From Candidatus Macondimonas diazotrophica (GTDB lineage: Bacteria; Pseudomonadota; Gammaproteobacteria; UBA5335), in assembly GCF_004684205.1 (NCBI RefSeq), contig NZ_SRIO01000003.1, positions 124,001-188,000 on the forward strand: a stretch of DNA of 64,000 nt, read 5' to 3'. Below the pieces are notes generated by a model. It saw only the letters and a program-made list of their open reading frames with translations, was not told the DNA's origin and searched no databases. Numbering within the stretch: position 1 is the first letter of the stretch; each line of letters starts with the position of its first letter. The translations under genes and the position numbers were made by a program. Of this stretch, positions 1 through 8,459 are shown one piece after another.

Positions 1-1323
1 CTGCATCAGACCCCCCACCGTCATGAGCACACGGCTCATGCCGACGAAGGAGTCTGGGACGATGATCCGGTGTTCCTGGAACACTTCCATCAGCTCCTCG
101 ATCACCTCGTCCACGCCTTTCTTCTTCATGTCACGCATGATTTCGCCAGCGCGGGTCTTGGCTTCGGGCTTGCCTCGCTTGGTCCGGATAAAGTACTGCG
201 ACAGATCCTCGACCGTTTCCGCATCGATGCCGCCGAAACCGCATTCCTGCATAAGCTTGCCCAGATTCTCGCCGGCCTGCGTCTCATCCTGTCCTTTGCC
301 CTGATTGAGCATGTAGAGCATCAGCCGGGTGTAGTTCATCGTCTCTTTGGGCGTCAGCCGACCGATCACACCATAATCCAGAATCCAGACATTCTTATCC
401 TGGTCGACCATGAAGTTGCCGGGGTGGGGATCGGCCTGGAACACACCGAACTTGGTGATCTGTTGCATGTAGCTGTCCTGGACGACGGACAGCAGATCAC
501 GCGCTTCTTCCTTATTGTTGCGATCGAGGTGACTGACCAGCCGGGTGCCCTCGATCCACTCGGTGACGATGACCTTTTCTTTGGACAGATCTTCCACCAG
601 CACCGGGATGCGAATGCGTGGATGGTGTTGTTGCTGCGAGAAAATCCGCATGTTTTCCGCCTCGATACGGAAATCCAGCTCCTCGGCGGTCATTTTCAGC
701 AGCTGCTCGATCATCTGCTTGATGTCGATCTGTGGCACACGGCTCTTGAGCAGTTCGGCCATCATCCGGAACAGACCGAAATCCTGGTAGAAGAGTTCCT
801 TGACATTCGGCAGCTGAACCTTAATGGCGACCAGCCGGCCATCTTTGAGCTTGGCCCGGTGCACCTGGCCGATCGACGCGGTTGCAGCGGGATCTTCCTC
901 CACCCACTCGAAGTGATCACGCCAGTTTGCACCGAGCTGGTCTTCCATGACCGGCACCACATCGTGGAACGGAACCGGTTTGGCGTCGTTCTGCAGCTTC
1001 TTGAGCGCGTCGATGTATTCACGCGGCAGCATGTCGGGACGCGCGCTCATGAACTGCGCGAGCTTCACCCAGGTTGCGCCATTGTGCTTGCAAAGGTTGT
1101 AGAGCAGTTCGGCGTTTTTCGGATGTGCTGCCTTGAAGTAAGGTTTGCGCTCTTTCCAATCGGACAGATGCTTGGTGCGCGCACGCACTTTCCGGTAAGA
1201 CCGGTCGATCTTGTAGACCGTGACGATCGCATTCAGATAGCGCCGCCGCCCGCGCCAGATCTGGCCGAGGTTCTTGAAGCTGAGCCAGCTCCCATCCGTG
1301 GAGGGTTCAGGTGTCCGTTGCAT
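1..1323 (-). CDS. ABC1/UbiB-family atypical kinase, 3' end outside window
   Basis: The first 441 residues are visible; the 3' end runs off the left edge. The protein is an ABC1/UbiB/ADCK-type atypical protein kinase-like ATPase, a family linked to ubiquinone synthesis and lipid homeostasis. Visible motifs are the N-terminal KxGQ region, present as KLAQ (residues 87-90) followed by FMSARPDMLP, an Ala-rich loop variant (PAATASIGQVH), the ATP-binding lysine in VAIKVQ, the catalytic ADPHPGNF and the metal-binding DYG. The Gly-to-Ala change in KxGQ is unusual by my recollection of the family. The ATG at 1323 is the first in-frame start before the conserved region. It lies 275 bp downstream of the TolC-like gene, so it probably has its own promoter. 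UbiB proper is less certain than family membership. Confidence 0.85.
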   Translation of the reverse strand, partial: MQRTPEPSTDGSWLSFKNLGQIWRGRRRYLNAIVTVYKIDRSYRKVRARTKHLSDWKERKPYFKAAHPKNAELLYNLCKHNGATWVKLAQFMSARPDMLPREYIDALKKLQNDAKPVPFHDVVPVMEDQLGANWRDHFEWVEEDPAATASIGQVHRAKLKDGRLVAIKVQLPNVKELFYQDFGLFRMMAELLKSRVPQIDIKQMIEQLLKMTAEELDFRIEAENMRIFSQQQHHPRIRIPVLVEDLSKEKVIVTEWIEGTRLVSHLDRNNKEEARDLLSVVQDSYMQQITKFGVFQADPHPGNFMVDQDKNVWILDYGVIGRLTPKETMNYTRLMLYMLNQGKGQDETQAGENLGKLMQECGFGGIDAETVEDLSQYFIRTKRGKPEAKTRAGEIMRDMKKKGVDEVIEELMEVFQEHRIIVPDSFVGMSRVLMTVGGLMQ

Positions 1324-1402
1324 TGGGAATGTCCTCGAGGGAAAACAGTACATGCCCTCGCCTTTCAGGAGGGCGCCACTGCTACATGAATCTGTAAAGA
1401 AA

Positions 1403-1418
1403 ACCCTGAATTCAGGGT
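1403..1418. promoter_or_regulatory. Perfect 16-bp palindrome upstream of the ABC1 kinase gene
   Basis: ACCCTGAATTCAGGGT is its own reverse complement over 16 bp and lies 80 bp upstream of the kinase start codon. A gapless dyad like this is typical of a site bound by a dimeric regulator. There is no T-run, so a terminator is unlikely. The regulator is unknown. Confidence 0.4.
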
Positions 1419-1480
1419 ATTAGGATTATTATTGAGCTTTAATAAAAAGAGGTCAACCTATTGATCCCGTAAATTGTACA

Positions 1481-1504
1481 AGTAAAAAGAACCCGCTTTT
1501 TACT
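1481..1504. repeat. Inverted repeat with 9-bp arms
   Basis: AGTAAAAAG and CTTTTTACT flank a six-base loop. The arms pair perfectly but are AT-rich, so an RNA hairpin would be weak. It could be a DNA-binding site or a weak element ending the efflux operon. Confidence 0.3.
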
Positions 1505-1598
1505 AAGGCGATGATTCTTCGGGAGAGTTTGGTCCTGTACGCTTTGGCTGACAGCAACATCGGCTCCTATTAGGGCCGACTGCACGCCAATGGATCCC

Positions 1599-3365
1599 TC
1601 ATTCAATGGCACCGGGAGCAGAGATTCCGCGATAAGTCAACAGCGTGCCGTCCTGCCGATACAGGTCAATCAGCGCTTTGCGCAGATTCACCACGGAGCG
1701 AACCTCTTCGATCTGGGCAGAAACCAGATCCCGCTGGGCGCGAGCGAGCAGGGTGGCGGTCGATTTACCGACCAGGAAGTTCTCCCGTTCTGCGATATGG
1801 GCCGCTTCCTGAAGCTGGCGTGTTGCGGCAGTTGCGGTGACCTGCTCCTCCGCCCGCTTGACTTCCATGAAGGCGCTTCGCACATCCAGCTCCGCGAGCT
1901 GCTCCAGGTTCTGCAAGGCGAGTTCACGTTGGTCCCGCGCCGTTAGCGACTGAAGATGGATTGCTCGGGATTGCCGGTTACCGACCGGGAAGTCCAGCCT
2001 TAGGCCGACTCCCGCGTCCCAAAATTCCTCGTCTCCGTTGCTGATGTTATCGACGCTGTCGCTGAACGATTCGGCGTAGCCGCTGCGCCCAAGCGTTATG
2101 AACAGGTTGAGCGCGGGCAACAGACCATTTCGTGTCTGTACCACTTGCAACTCTCCGCTGCGCAGCTGCATGCGGGCCTCGTTGAGATCGGGCCGGTAAC
2201 GCAATGCAAGCTTGACGTGATCCTCGACATTTCCGGTGAACGATGCCGGAAGGGTCGGGACATCGGCGATTTCGATCATCCGCTGCCAGCCATCCACACC
2301 TTGGGGATTGAGTTGCTGAAGAAATCGCAGGCGCAGCTTATCGAATGCGCTACGCGCATCGATGAGCGCCTGGCGACGCAGGGCCAACTCAGCACGTGGG
2401 GCAGGGAGTTGGGTTTGGGCAATCTGGCCAACCTCAACCCGCTCCTCGATTTCATGGAGCTGCTTTTCGGAAAGCCGGACGGAATCTTCCAGGATTTCCA
2501 GCTGACGCTTGAACAGATAGTAATCCCAGTAAAGCGATTCGATCTGGCTGACTAGCGTTTGGGTAAAGCCGCGTAACTGGTACTGGGTTGCCAGTGTTTC
2601 GGTTTCCGCCTGTTGGATGCGCGCCAGGTTGGCGGAGGGGCTGCCGCCTTTCAGCAGCGCCTGCGTCAAGGTCAGGCCGATGCGGGTCTGATTTTGGGCG
2701 TCTCGCGCACTACCCTCCAGATCCTCGAGGATGATGCGCTCGATGGTATCGCTCTGGCTCTTGATTCGCTCATTGGAGATCGACGCTTCGATCTGTGTCC
2801 CGGTGACCAGACGCTTGGTGGCGCCGACTTTGACTTCACTGCGTTCGCCGTCGATGACGCTGCCCTGACCGCTGCTGTCGGACGCGTCAATCACATCGCG
2901 ATCGCGATTTCGGCGGAACGGGCTCGGCAGCGCAACACGCGGATTGAAATCCAAGTCCTCGGGAATGGTGCCGACGCCTGGAAAGAAAAATTCCGATTTT
3001 TCCCGGCCCAGGGAGCCCTGGAGGAACAGATTGGTGTCGTAGCGGGATCGCTCGATATCTTCGAAGGCGCCTCTTAATACGGGCGTCAACATCTGGATGT
3101 TGAGCAGTTTGTTGTTCCTGAGCGCCAGCAAGACGGCTTCTTCGCGGGTGATTCGCAACGGGCCTGCCGGATTCGACGGTGCTGCTTTGCCACCTTTGAT
3201 CTGATTCACACCGGGCGTGCTGTCCCTGACGATCCTGTCCTGCAGCGGTGTCGGACCCGGTTTGGATTGCGGTGCAGGCGTCTCCGGGATTGCGGCATGG
3301 GCTGGGATGGTCAGGCTCAACAGAGCCCCGCCGATGAGATTCAGGCGAACGGTCATTTGTTTCAT
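1599..3365 (-). CDS. TolC-family outer membrane efflux channel
   Basis: A 588-residue outer membrane factor for the adjoining RND pump. An N-terminal signal peptide (about residues 1-25, ending AHA) is followed by a Pro-rich linker and then the TolC repeat region, with long coiled-coil segments such as the stretch around EILEDSVRLSEKQLHEIEE and a second half with many Ala/Glu/Leu heptads. It is longer than a typical TolC because of the roughly 60-residue linker after the signal. Its ATG overlaps the stop of the pump gene as ATGA (3362-3365), indicating translational coupling. It is the last gene of the adaptor-pump-channel operon. Confidence 0.9.
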   Translation of the reverse strand: MKQMTVRLNLIGGALLSLTIPAHAAIPETPAPQSKPGPTPLQDRIVRDSTPGVNQIKGGKAAPSNPAGPLRITREEAVLLALRNNKLLNIQMLTPVLRGAFEDIERSRYDTNLFLQGSLGREKSEFFFPGVGTIPEDLDFNPRVALPSPFRRNRDRDVIDASDSSGQGSVIDGERSEVKVGATKRLVTGTQIEASISNERIKSQSDTIERIILEDLEGSARDAQNQTRIGLTLTQALLKGGSPSANLARIQQAETETLATQYQLRGFTQTLVSQIESLYWDYYLFKRQLEILEDSVRLSEKQLHEIEERVEVGQIAQTQLPAPRAELALRRQALIDARSAFDKLRLRFLQQLNPQGVDGWQRMIEIADVPTLPASFTGNVEDHVKLALRYRPDLNEARMQLRSGELQVVQTRNGLLPALNLFITLGRSGYAESFSDSVDNISNGDEEFWDAGVGLRLDFPVGNRQSRAIHLQSLTARDQRELALQNLEQLAELDVRSAFMEVKRAEEQVTATAATRQLQEAAHIAERENFLVGKSTATLLARAQRDLVSAQIEEVRSVVNLRKALIDLYRQDGTLLTYRGISAPGAIE

Positions 3366-6300
3366 CGGGCAGCGTCCTTGCGATGGAACAGCGTGTAGAT
3401 AACAGGGACCACGAACAGGGTGATGAAGGTGGAGCTGATCAGTCCGCCGATGAGGGCGCGCGACATGCTCTGCTGGATCTGTGCCCCTTCACCCTGCGCC
3501 ACGGCAAGTGGTACCAAGGCCAGCATGGTGGTCAGGGCGGTCATTAAAATGGGACGCAGACGCGTCCGTCCGGCTTCGAGCAGGGCATCGTGCAATGCGA
3601 ACTGACGGTCATAGCGCAGGTGATTGGCCTGATCGACCAGCAGAATGGCGTTGTTGACCACGACACCGATCAGGATGATCGAGCCGATCAACGACACGAT
3701 GTTGTAGGTCGTTCCGGTCAAGAGCAGCATGAGATTCACGCCAATCAGTGCCAACGGCACGGAGAACATGACGATCAACGGGTCGCGCAACGATTCATAC
3801 AGCATGGCCATGATGATGTAGACAAGAATGATGGCCAGGATCATGACGGTGATCAGGTCTTTGAATGCAGCCCGGAGTTCCTCATATTCGCCGACGAACA
3901 GCACCTGATACCCGGCTGGAATAGGGACACCGGCAATCGCCTTGCGGACGTTGCTGACAACCGTGCCCAAGTCGGAGCCCGAGATGTTAGCTCCGATCTG
4001 AATGGCGCGTTGCTGGTCATTGCGCAGAATCCGAATCGGGCCGAGTTTCGCCTCGGTGTTGACGAGATTGCGCAAGGTAATTTGCTGACCTAATGGATTG
4101 AGGATATTGAGATCCAGAATCTCATCCACAGTCAAAAGAGTGGCGTCTTTGAGTTTCACGACGATGTTGGATTCATCGCCGCTTTCGGCATAACGGCTCG
4201 CAATCGTGCCGCCCAATGCAATTTCCAGCGTGCGTGCAATCTGAGCCACGCTCACGCCGAGGTCCGCGGTTTTGGCGCGGTCGACATGAAGCTCGACTTG
4301 GGGAACCCCTTCGCGATCGGCGCGCCGCACGTCGGTTACATTGGGCACCGTTTCCACCGCATCGGCAATCTGATCGGCCAAATCATTCAGTCTATCGAGA
4401 TCCGGGCCGCGAATCTCGACTTGAAGGGCTTCGCCACCGCCGATCATCTGCAGCATCACATCCTGCGGCGCGCGCGAGCGGAGCACCCCACCTGGGTAAT
4501 CGGCGAGCGCGACGCGCAGGTCATCGGCGATTTCGTGGCTGGAACGTTTGCGCTCGACGACGGGAATCAGCGCCGCAGTCATTTCAGCTGTCGAGGTGGC
4601 CTCGGGCTTGAACAGCGTGGGACCGACTGCGACGACCATGTGCTTGAGCTCAGGGACATTGTCCCGGACAATCTGGGAGATTTCCTGGATTTTCTCTTCC
4701 ACAACGTCCAGTCGCGTTCCGGGACGCATCTCGAATTCCACCCGAACCTCGCTTTCATCGGAAGGCGGCATGAATTCGGTACCGATGAGCGGAATCAGGG
4801 CAAACGACAGCAGGACCAGCAACGCCGTTGCCGTGAGCGTGCGCCCGGGATGGCGTACGCAGGGATCCAGGGCACGCTTGTAGCGTGTTTCGGCCTGGGC
4901 GATGAGCCGACCGATGCGTTCGGCCAGGCCATGAACCTGGTTGCCGAGATTGATCTGGCGACTGAGCAGGCGCGAAGCCAGCATGGGCGTAAACGTGAGT
5001 GCAACCAACAGCGAAGCGATGAGCGAAAAACTCACGACCCAGCCGAGCTGGCCAAACATTTCCCCGGCGATCCCTTCGGCGAAGATCAGCGGCAGGAACA
5101 CCACCATGGTCGTAAACGTACCGCCTGCAATGGCCAGCGCGATCTGCTGCGCACCCTCGATGGCCGCGTTCTGCGGATCGAGCCCTTCTTCCTCGCGTTT
5201 CCGGGCAATGTTCTCAAGCACCACGATGGCGTTGTCCACCATCATCCCGACACCCAACGCAAGACCGCCAAGGGTCATCATGTTGATGGTGAAACCCGAG
5301 AAGTAGATCAGTACGAACGCCACCAGAACCGAAATCGGCATGGCCGTGGCGACGAGCAATGCGGCGCGTGCATTGCGTAGGAAGAACAGCAGGATGGCAA
5401 AGGCTAGGAAGGCACCCCCGAACAGCGACGTGGTCAGATTGTCGATTGCGCGCTGGATGTACTGTCCGGTGTTGACCACGGTCACAAACGAAAGCTGCGG
5501 AAAGTCGCGGCGGATCTTCTCCATCTCCGCTTCCACCCGGTTGGTGACTTCCACGGTGTTGTAGCCGGATTGCTTACGCACCATCAGCTGGACGCCCGGA
5601 ACGCCGTTGACCAAGGCCTTACGATCGATTTTTGCCGTGGTATCCACGACATCGGCAATCTGGTGGAGGTAGATCGGTCCGCCTCGATTGGCGATCAGGG
5701 TGCCGCGAATTTCATCGAGGTTGTCAAATCGCCCTGGAATGCGGATGCGGATGTTGGCATTGCCGCGATCGATGCTGCCCGCGGGCAGTGTGACGTTGGC
5801 AGTGCGGAGCGCCTGAACCACTTCATCGAGGCTGAGACGCAGGGCGCGGATCTTGTCCGGATAGATCTGTACCTGGATCTCGCGTTCCAGGCCGCCCCAG
5901 ATGTTAATGGCGGCCACACCTTTGAGCCGCTCGAGGCGGAACTTGATCTGGTCATCGATGAGCTTGCGCAGGGTGAGCGCATCGAGATTGCTACCGATGC
6001 CGAGAATCATGACCGGGAATGCATTGGTATCGAATTTTAGCATGATCGGTTCGTCGGCATCGGCCGGCATGAACTCGCGGATGCGTCCGAAACCGTCGCG
6101 GATGTCATTGGCTGCGCCATCCAGGTCGGTGCCCCAGATGAAGCTGACGCGAATGACGCTCTGGCCTTCTCGAGAGGTGGAGGAAAGCGTTTCCACGCCC
6201 GGGATCGCTGCGAGAATCTCCTCGATCGGCTTGGTGATCAGCTCTTCGATTTCTTCGGGGCTCGCGTTTTCGTAGGTCGTGATCACAGTGAGCGTCGGTA

Positions 6301-6424
6301 GGCTCAGCTCCGGCATCAGATCGATGTTGGTGCGCATCAGGGTAAAGCTGCCCAGGATCACCATGATCAGCATCACCATGCTGGTGAACACCGGATGAGT
6401 AACGGTAAAGCGCGGCATGTTCAT
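3362..6424 (-). CDS. RND-family efflux pump inner membrane transporter
   Basis: A 1,020-residue inner membrane RND transporter with the usual duplicated 12-TM layout and two large periplasmic loops. The start (PRFTVTHPVFTSMVMLIM) is the characteristic first TM. Of the AcrB proton-relay residues Asp407, Asp408 and Lys940, only the first aspartate is kept: TM4 reads VDNAIVVLEN and TM10 reads VNNAILLVDQ, so Asp408 and Lys940 are both Asn. That pattern occurs in other RND branches (SwrC-like, from memory) and argues against a close AcrB ortholog. Substrate is unknown; the sequence looks like a multidrug or hydrophobic-compound pump rather than a CzcA-type metal pump. It is encoded between its adaptor (53-bp gap) and its TolC-like channel (4-bp overlap). 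Confidence 0.92.
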   Translation of the reverse strand: MNMPRFTVTHPVFTSMVMLIMVILGSFTLMRTNIDLMPELSLPTLTVITTYENASPEEIEELITKPIEEILAAIPGVETLSSTSREGQSVIRVSFIWGTDLDGAANDIRDGFGRIREFMPADADEPIMLKFDTNAFPVMILGIGSNLDALTLRKLIDDQIKFRLERLKGVAAINIWGGLEREIQVQIYPDKIRALRLSLDEVVQALRTANVTLPAGSIDRGNANIRIRIPGRFDNLDEIRGTLIANRGGPIYLHQIADVVDTTAKIDRKALVNGVPGVQLMVRKQSGYNTVEVTNRVEAEMEKIRRDFPQLSFVTVVNTGQYIQRAIDNLTTSLFGGAFLAFAILLFFLRNARAALLVATAMPISVLVAFVLIYFSGFTINMMTLGGLALGVGMMVDNAIVVLENIARKREEEGLDPQNAAIEGAQQIALAIAGGTFTTMVVFLPLIFAEGIAGEMFGQLGWVVSFSLIASLLVALTFTPMLASRLLSRQINLGNQVHGLAERIGRLIAQAETRYKRALDPCVRHPGRTLTATALLVLLSFALIPLIGTEFMPPSDESEVRVEFEMRPGTRLDVVEEKIQEISQIVRDNVPELKHMVVAVGPTLFKPEATSTAEMTAALIPVVERKRSSHEIADDLRVALADYPGGVLRSRAPQDVMLQMIGGGEALQVEIRGPDLDRLNDLADQIADAVETVPNVTDVRRADREGVPQVELHVDRAKTADLGVSVAQIARTLEIALGGTIASRYAESGDESNIVVKLKDATLLTVDEILDLNILNPLGQQITLRNLVNTEAKLGPIRILRNDQQRAIQIGANISGSDLGTVVSNVRKAIAGVPIPAGYQVLFVGEYEELRAAFKDLITVMILAIILVYIIMAMLYESLRDPLIVMFSVPLALIGVNLMLLLTGTTYNIVSLIGSIILIGVVVNNAILLVDQANHLRYDRQFALHDALLEAGRTRLRPILMTALTTMLALVPLAVAQGEGAQIQQSMSRALIGGLISSTFITLFVVPVIYTLFHRKDAAR

Positions 6425-6477
6425 GTTCGATTTCCCGGCCGTCCTTGCAATGGCGTGTGACGATGTTTCAATCTGGA

Positions 6478-7644
6478 TCAGGGTTCGCGGACGCGGGAAA
6501 CTTCCACGCCTTTCCCATCATCCAGCAAATGCAGGCCGAGTGTGACCACCTGTCCTTGCAAGGGGGGGGAGACGATCTGTGTGAGGTCACCGTCCTGTAG
6601 GCCGGTCTCTACAGGAACGAAACGAGCGATTGCACCATCCTCGGTTTGCTCGACACGAAAGACACCCATCTTGCCCTGGCGCTCGACGAGCGCATCGTTG
6701 GAAACAGCGATGGCATTCGGCGCTTGGTCGAAAAGGATACGGGCCCGGCCGAACATACCGGGTTTCAAGTCTCCGGATTCATTGGGAATCGTGACTTCGA
6801 GCAAGGCTTGTCGGGACATTTCGTTGAACTGGGGTGAGATACGGGAAATCACGCCCGTGAACTCCTGATCCGGATACGCCGCGGTAGTCAGGGTGACGGG
6901 TTGGCCGATGGTCAGGCGGCTGTAATCCCGCTCGGTCACGCTCATCTGAGCGATGATCGGCTGAAACGCCAATACTTGGACAACGGGTTCGCTTGGACGC
7001 AACAAGGCGCCTTCATCAACAAACCGCTGCCCCACCACACGCGTCGTATCCTCGTCCGGCCAATCCGCATAGATTTTGGTGTAGGACAGCTTGAGTTCCG
7101 CAGCCTTGAGCGCGGCTTGCGCTTGTTGCAACTGGGCTTTGGCCACGCTCAAGCGAGCTCGGCTGGCGGTGACGCGGGTCAATGCGCCATCGTATTCGGC
7201 CTCTGAGGCAATCTTGCGATCCAGTAGCTGCTTGGTGCGCTGGAAATCACGTTCTGCAACCTGCGCCGAGGCGGTGGCCTCGGACAACTGGGCCTTTGCG
7301 ACCGTCAGCTGAGCCCGGATTCGAATCACTTCCTGGGCGATCTCGTCATCTTCCAGTTCCGCAATGAGCTGACCCTTTTCCACCTGATCACCGACTCCGA
7401 CGGTCAGCTTAAGCAAAATACCACCGACTTTGGGTGTGATGAGGAATTGGGCATTCGGGCGCAGCGTGCCATTGAAGTAACGATAGTCATTCATGTCGAG
7501 TTGGCGCACTGCCGCAGCCTCGACTGCAATGACTGCGGCTGCCTCGGGCTTATCTGCGTTGGAGACGAAGAGACGTTGGATAACGACGCCGACGAACAAC
7601 AGGAAAAACGCGATGACCAGAACGCGTGGAAGCCTTTTCGGCAT
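6478..7644 (-). CDS. RND efflux periplasmic adaptor (membrane fusion protein)
   Basis: A 388-residue HlyD/AcrA-type adaptor linking the pump to the outer membrane channel. One N-terminal TM anchor (about residues 8-26) has no lipobox. A barrel-sandwich half (about 65-100, GDQVEKGQLIAELEDDEI), an alpha-helical hairpin (about 105-195, Ala/Gln/Leu heptads), the second lipoyl half and beta-barrel, and a membrane-proximal domain follow. It is the first gene of the operon. An AAGGAAGG Shine-Dalgarno sequence precedes the ATG at 7644, supporting this start. Confidence 0.9.
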   Translation of the reverse strand: MPKRLPRVLVIAFFLLFVGVVIQRLFVSNADKPEAAAVIAVEAAAVRQLDMNDYRYFNGTLRPNAQFLITPKVGGILLKLTVGVGDQVEKGQLIAELEDDEIAQEVIRIRAQLTVAKAQLSEATASAQVAERDFQRTKQLLDRKIASEAEYDGALTRVTASRARLSVAKAQLQQAQAALKAAELKLSYTKIYADWPDEDTTRVVGQRFVDEGALLRPSEPVVQVLAFQPIIAQMSVTERDYSRLTIGQPVTLTTAAYPDQEFTGVISRISPQFNEMSRQALLEVTIPNESGDLKPGMFGRARILFDQAPNAIAVSNDALVERQGKMGVFRVEQTEDGAIARFVPVETGLQDGDLTQIVSPPLQGQVVTLGLHLLDDGKGVEVSRVREP

Positions 7645-7939
7645 GAGTTTCCTTCCTTGGGATCAATGGCAACAAGCTTTCGGAAGCTACTATAGTGCCG
7701 TTTCAATGACAATCAGCCGGAGTGGATCATTCCCTGCGATCTATGCTCAACCCATTCCGGAAAAGTGGCTGGGCGACTCTGATGCTTCGGGATGACGGCC
7801 TGACGCCGCTCAGCCATTCGCGGCCAATCTGGGCGGCGTGTGGCATCGGCGGGCGTATACGATGCTTGACGCGTGGGTGTTCGGTGCTGTTCTCGGTTCT
7901 GAGTCGAAAAACGATCGCGCCAGTGATCGATCGGATCGG
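7645..7939. other. Spacer upstream of the efflux operon
   Basis: This 295-bp spacer has no credible ORF. It should hold the efflux operon promoter on the minus strand. A TATAGT-like -10 lies about 50 bp before the adaptor start, but no good -35 pairs with it. No adjacent TetR- or MarR-type regulator gene is present. Confidence 0.4.
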
Positions 7940-8446
7940 TCAATGCTCTCGTGCAGGCGTCTGAGCGCGCCGAGCCTCCCAGTTTTCGATGGCTTGAAGT
8001 GCCAGCAGACCCGCGTTTCGCAACGCGGTTTCCGCAGAGCCTTGATCCTGATGCTGCAAGGCGTGCCAGGCATTTTCGGTCAGCATGGTCGGAGATGGCA
8101 GGACGCCCTCCATGTTCAGCAATTCCTGGCCAGCCTGTAGCGCTTTCAGACACGTGAGGCGCGTTTCCTCGTCCATGTCCGCCAGACCGATGGCCATGCT
8201 GCACGCACCCAGGGGCGCCAGGGACAAGGTGGCCCAGGGGGAGCGAGAGTGTGTATCTCCCGCTTGTGGGCTCACCCAGTACCACTCGGTCAAACCACGA
8301 ACCAGATGCATCAGGACCAGCATTGCGGGAAGGTCGTCAAATAGCTGGCGATGTCCGCGCGCGGCTGCGAGGTGGGCCGTCACCTTCATGGGCGGCGCCA
8401 CCAACAGGGCGTATTCGGTCTCAGACAAGGCGACGATATCGGACAT
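7940..8446 (-). CDS. Uncharacterised protein, 168 aa
   Basis: I do not recognise this family. The predicted protein is soluble, mostly alpha-helical, with an N-terminal part rich in Leu/His/Met (LPAMLVLMHLVRGLTEWYW) and no signal peptide or known motif. It starts 13 bp after the stop of the DUF2863-like gene on the same strand, so it is probably cotranscribed with that gene and the DUF2126 gene further upstream. Its Shine-Dalgarno is weak, and a start at Met20 is possible. The tight spacing and plausible composition are the main support for it being real. Confidence 0.6.
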   Translation of the reverse strand: MSDIVALSETEYALLVAPPMKVTAHLAAARGHRQLFDDLPAMLVLMHLVRGLTEWYWVSPQAGDTHSRSPWATLSLAPLGACSMAIGLADMDEETRLTCLKALQAGQELLNMEGVLPSPTMLTENAWHALQHQDQGSAETALRNAGLLALQAIENWEARRAQTPAREH

Positions 8447-8459
8447 GATCGATTCCAGG

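Larger units (their letters stand above)
1324..1598. other. AT-rich spacer between the efflux operon and the ABC1 kinase gene
   Basis: This 275-bp spacer is more AT-rich than its surroundings and has no convincing ORF. It holds two inverted repeats (1403-1418 and 1481-1504), listed separately. It should contain the end of the efflux transcript and the promoter of the ABC1 kinase gene, but I see no clear poly-T terminator. Confidence 0.5.

Noticed and set aside
70-1389. Plus-strand ORF of 439 codons over the ABC1 kinase gene
   Set aside because: The minus strand encodes conserved ABC1 kinase motifs through the same region; the plus frame has no recognisable domain.
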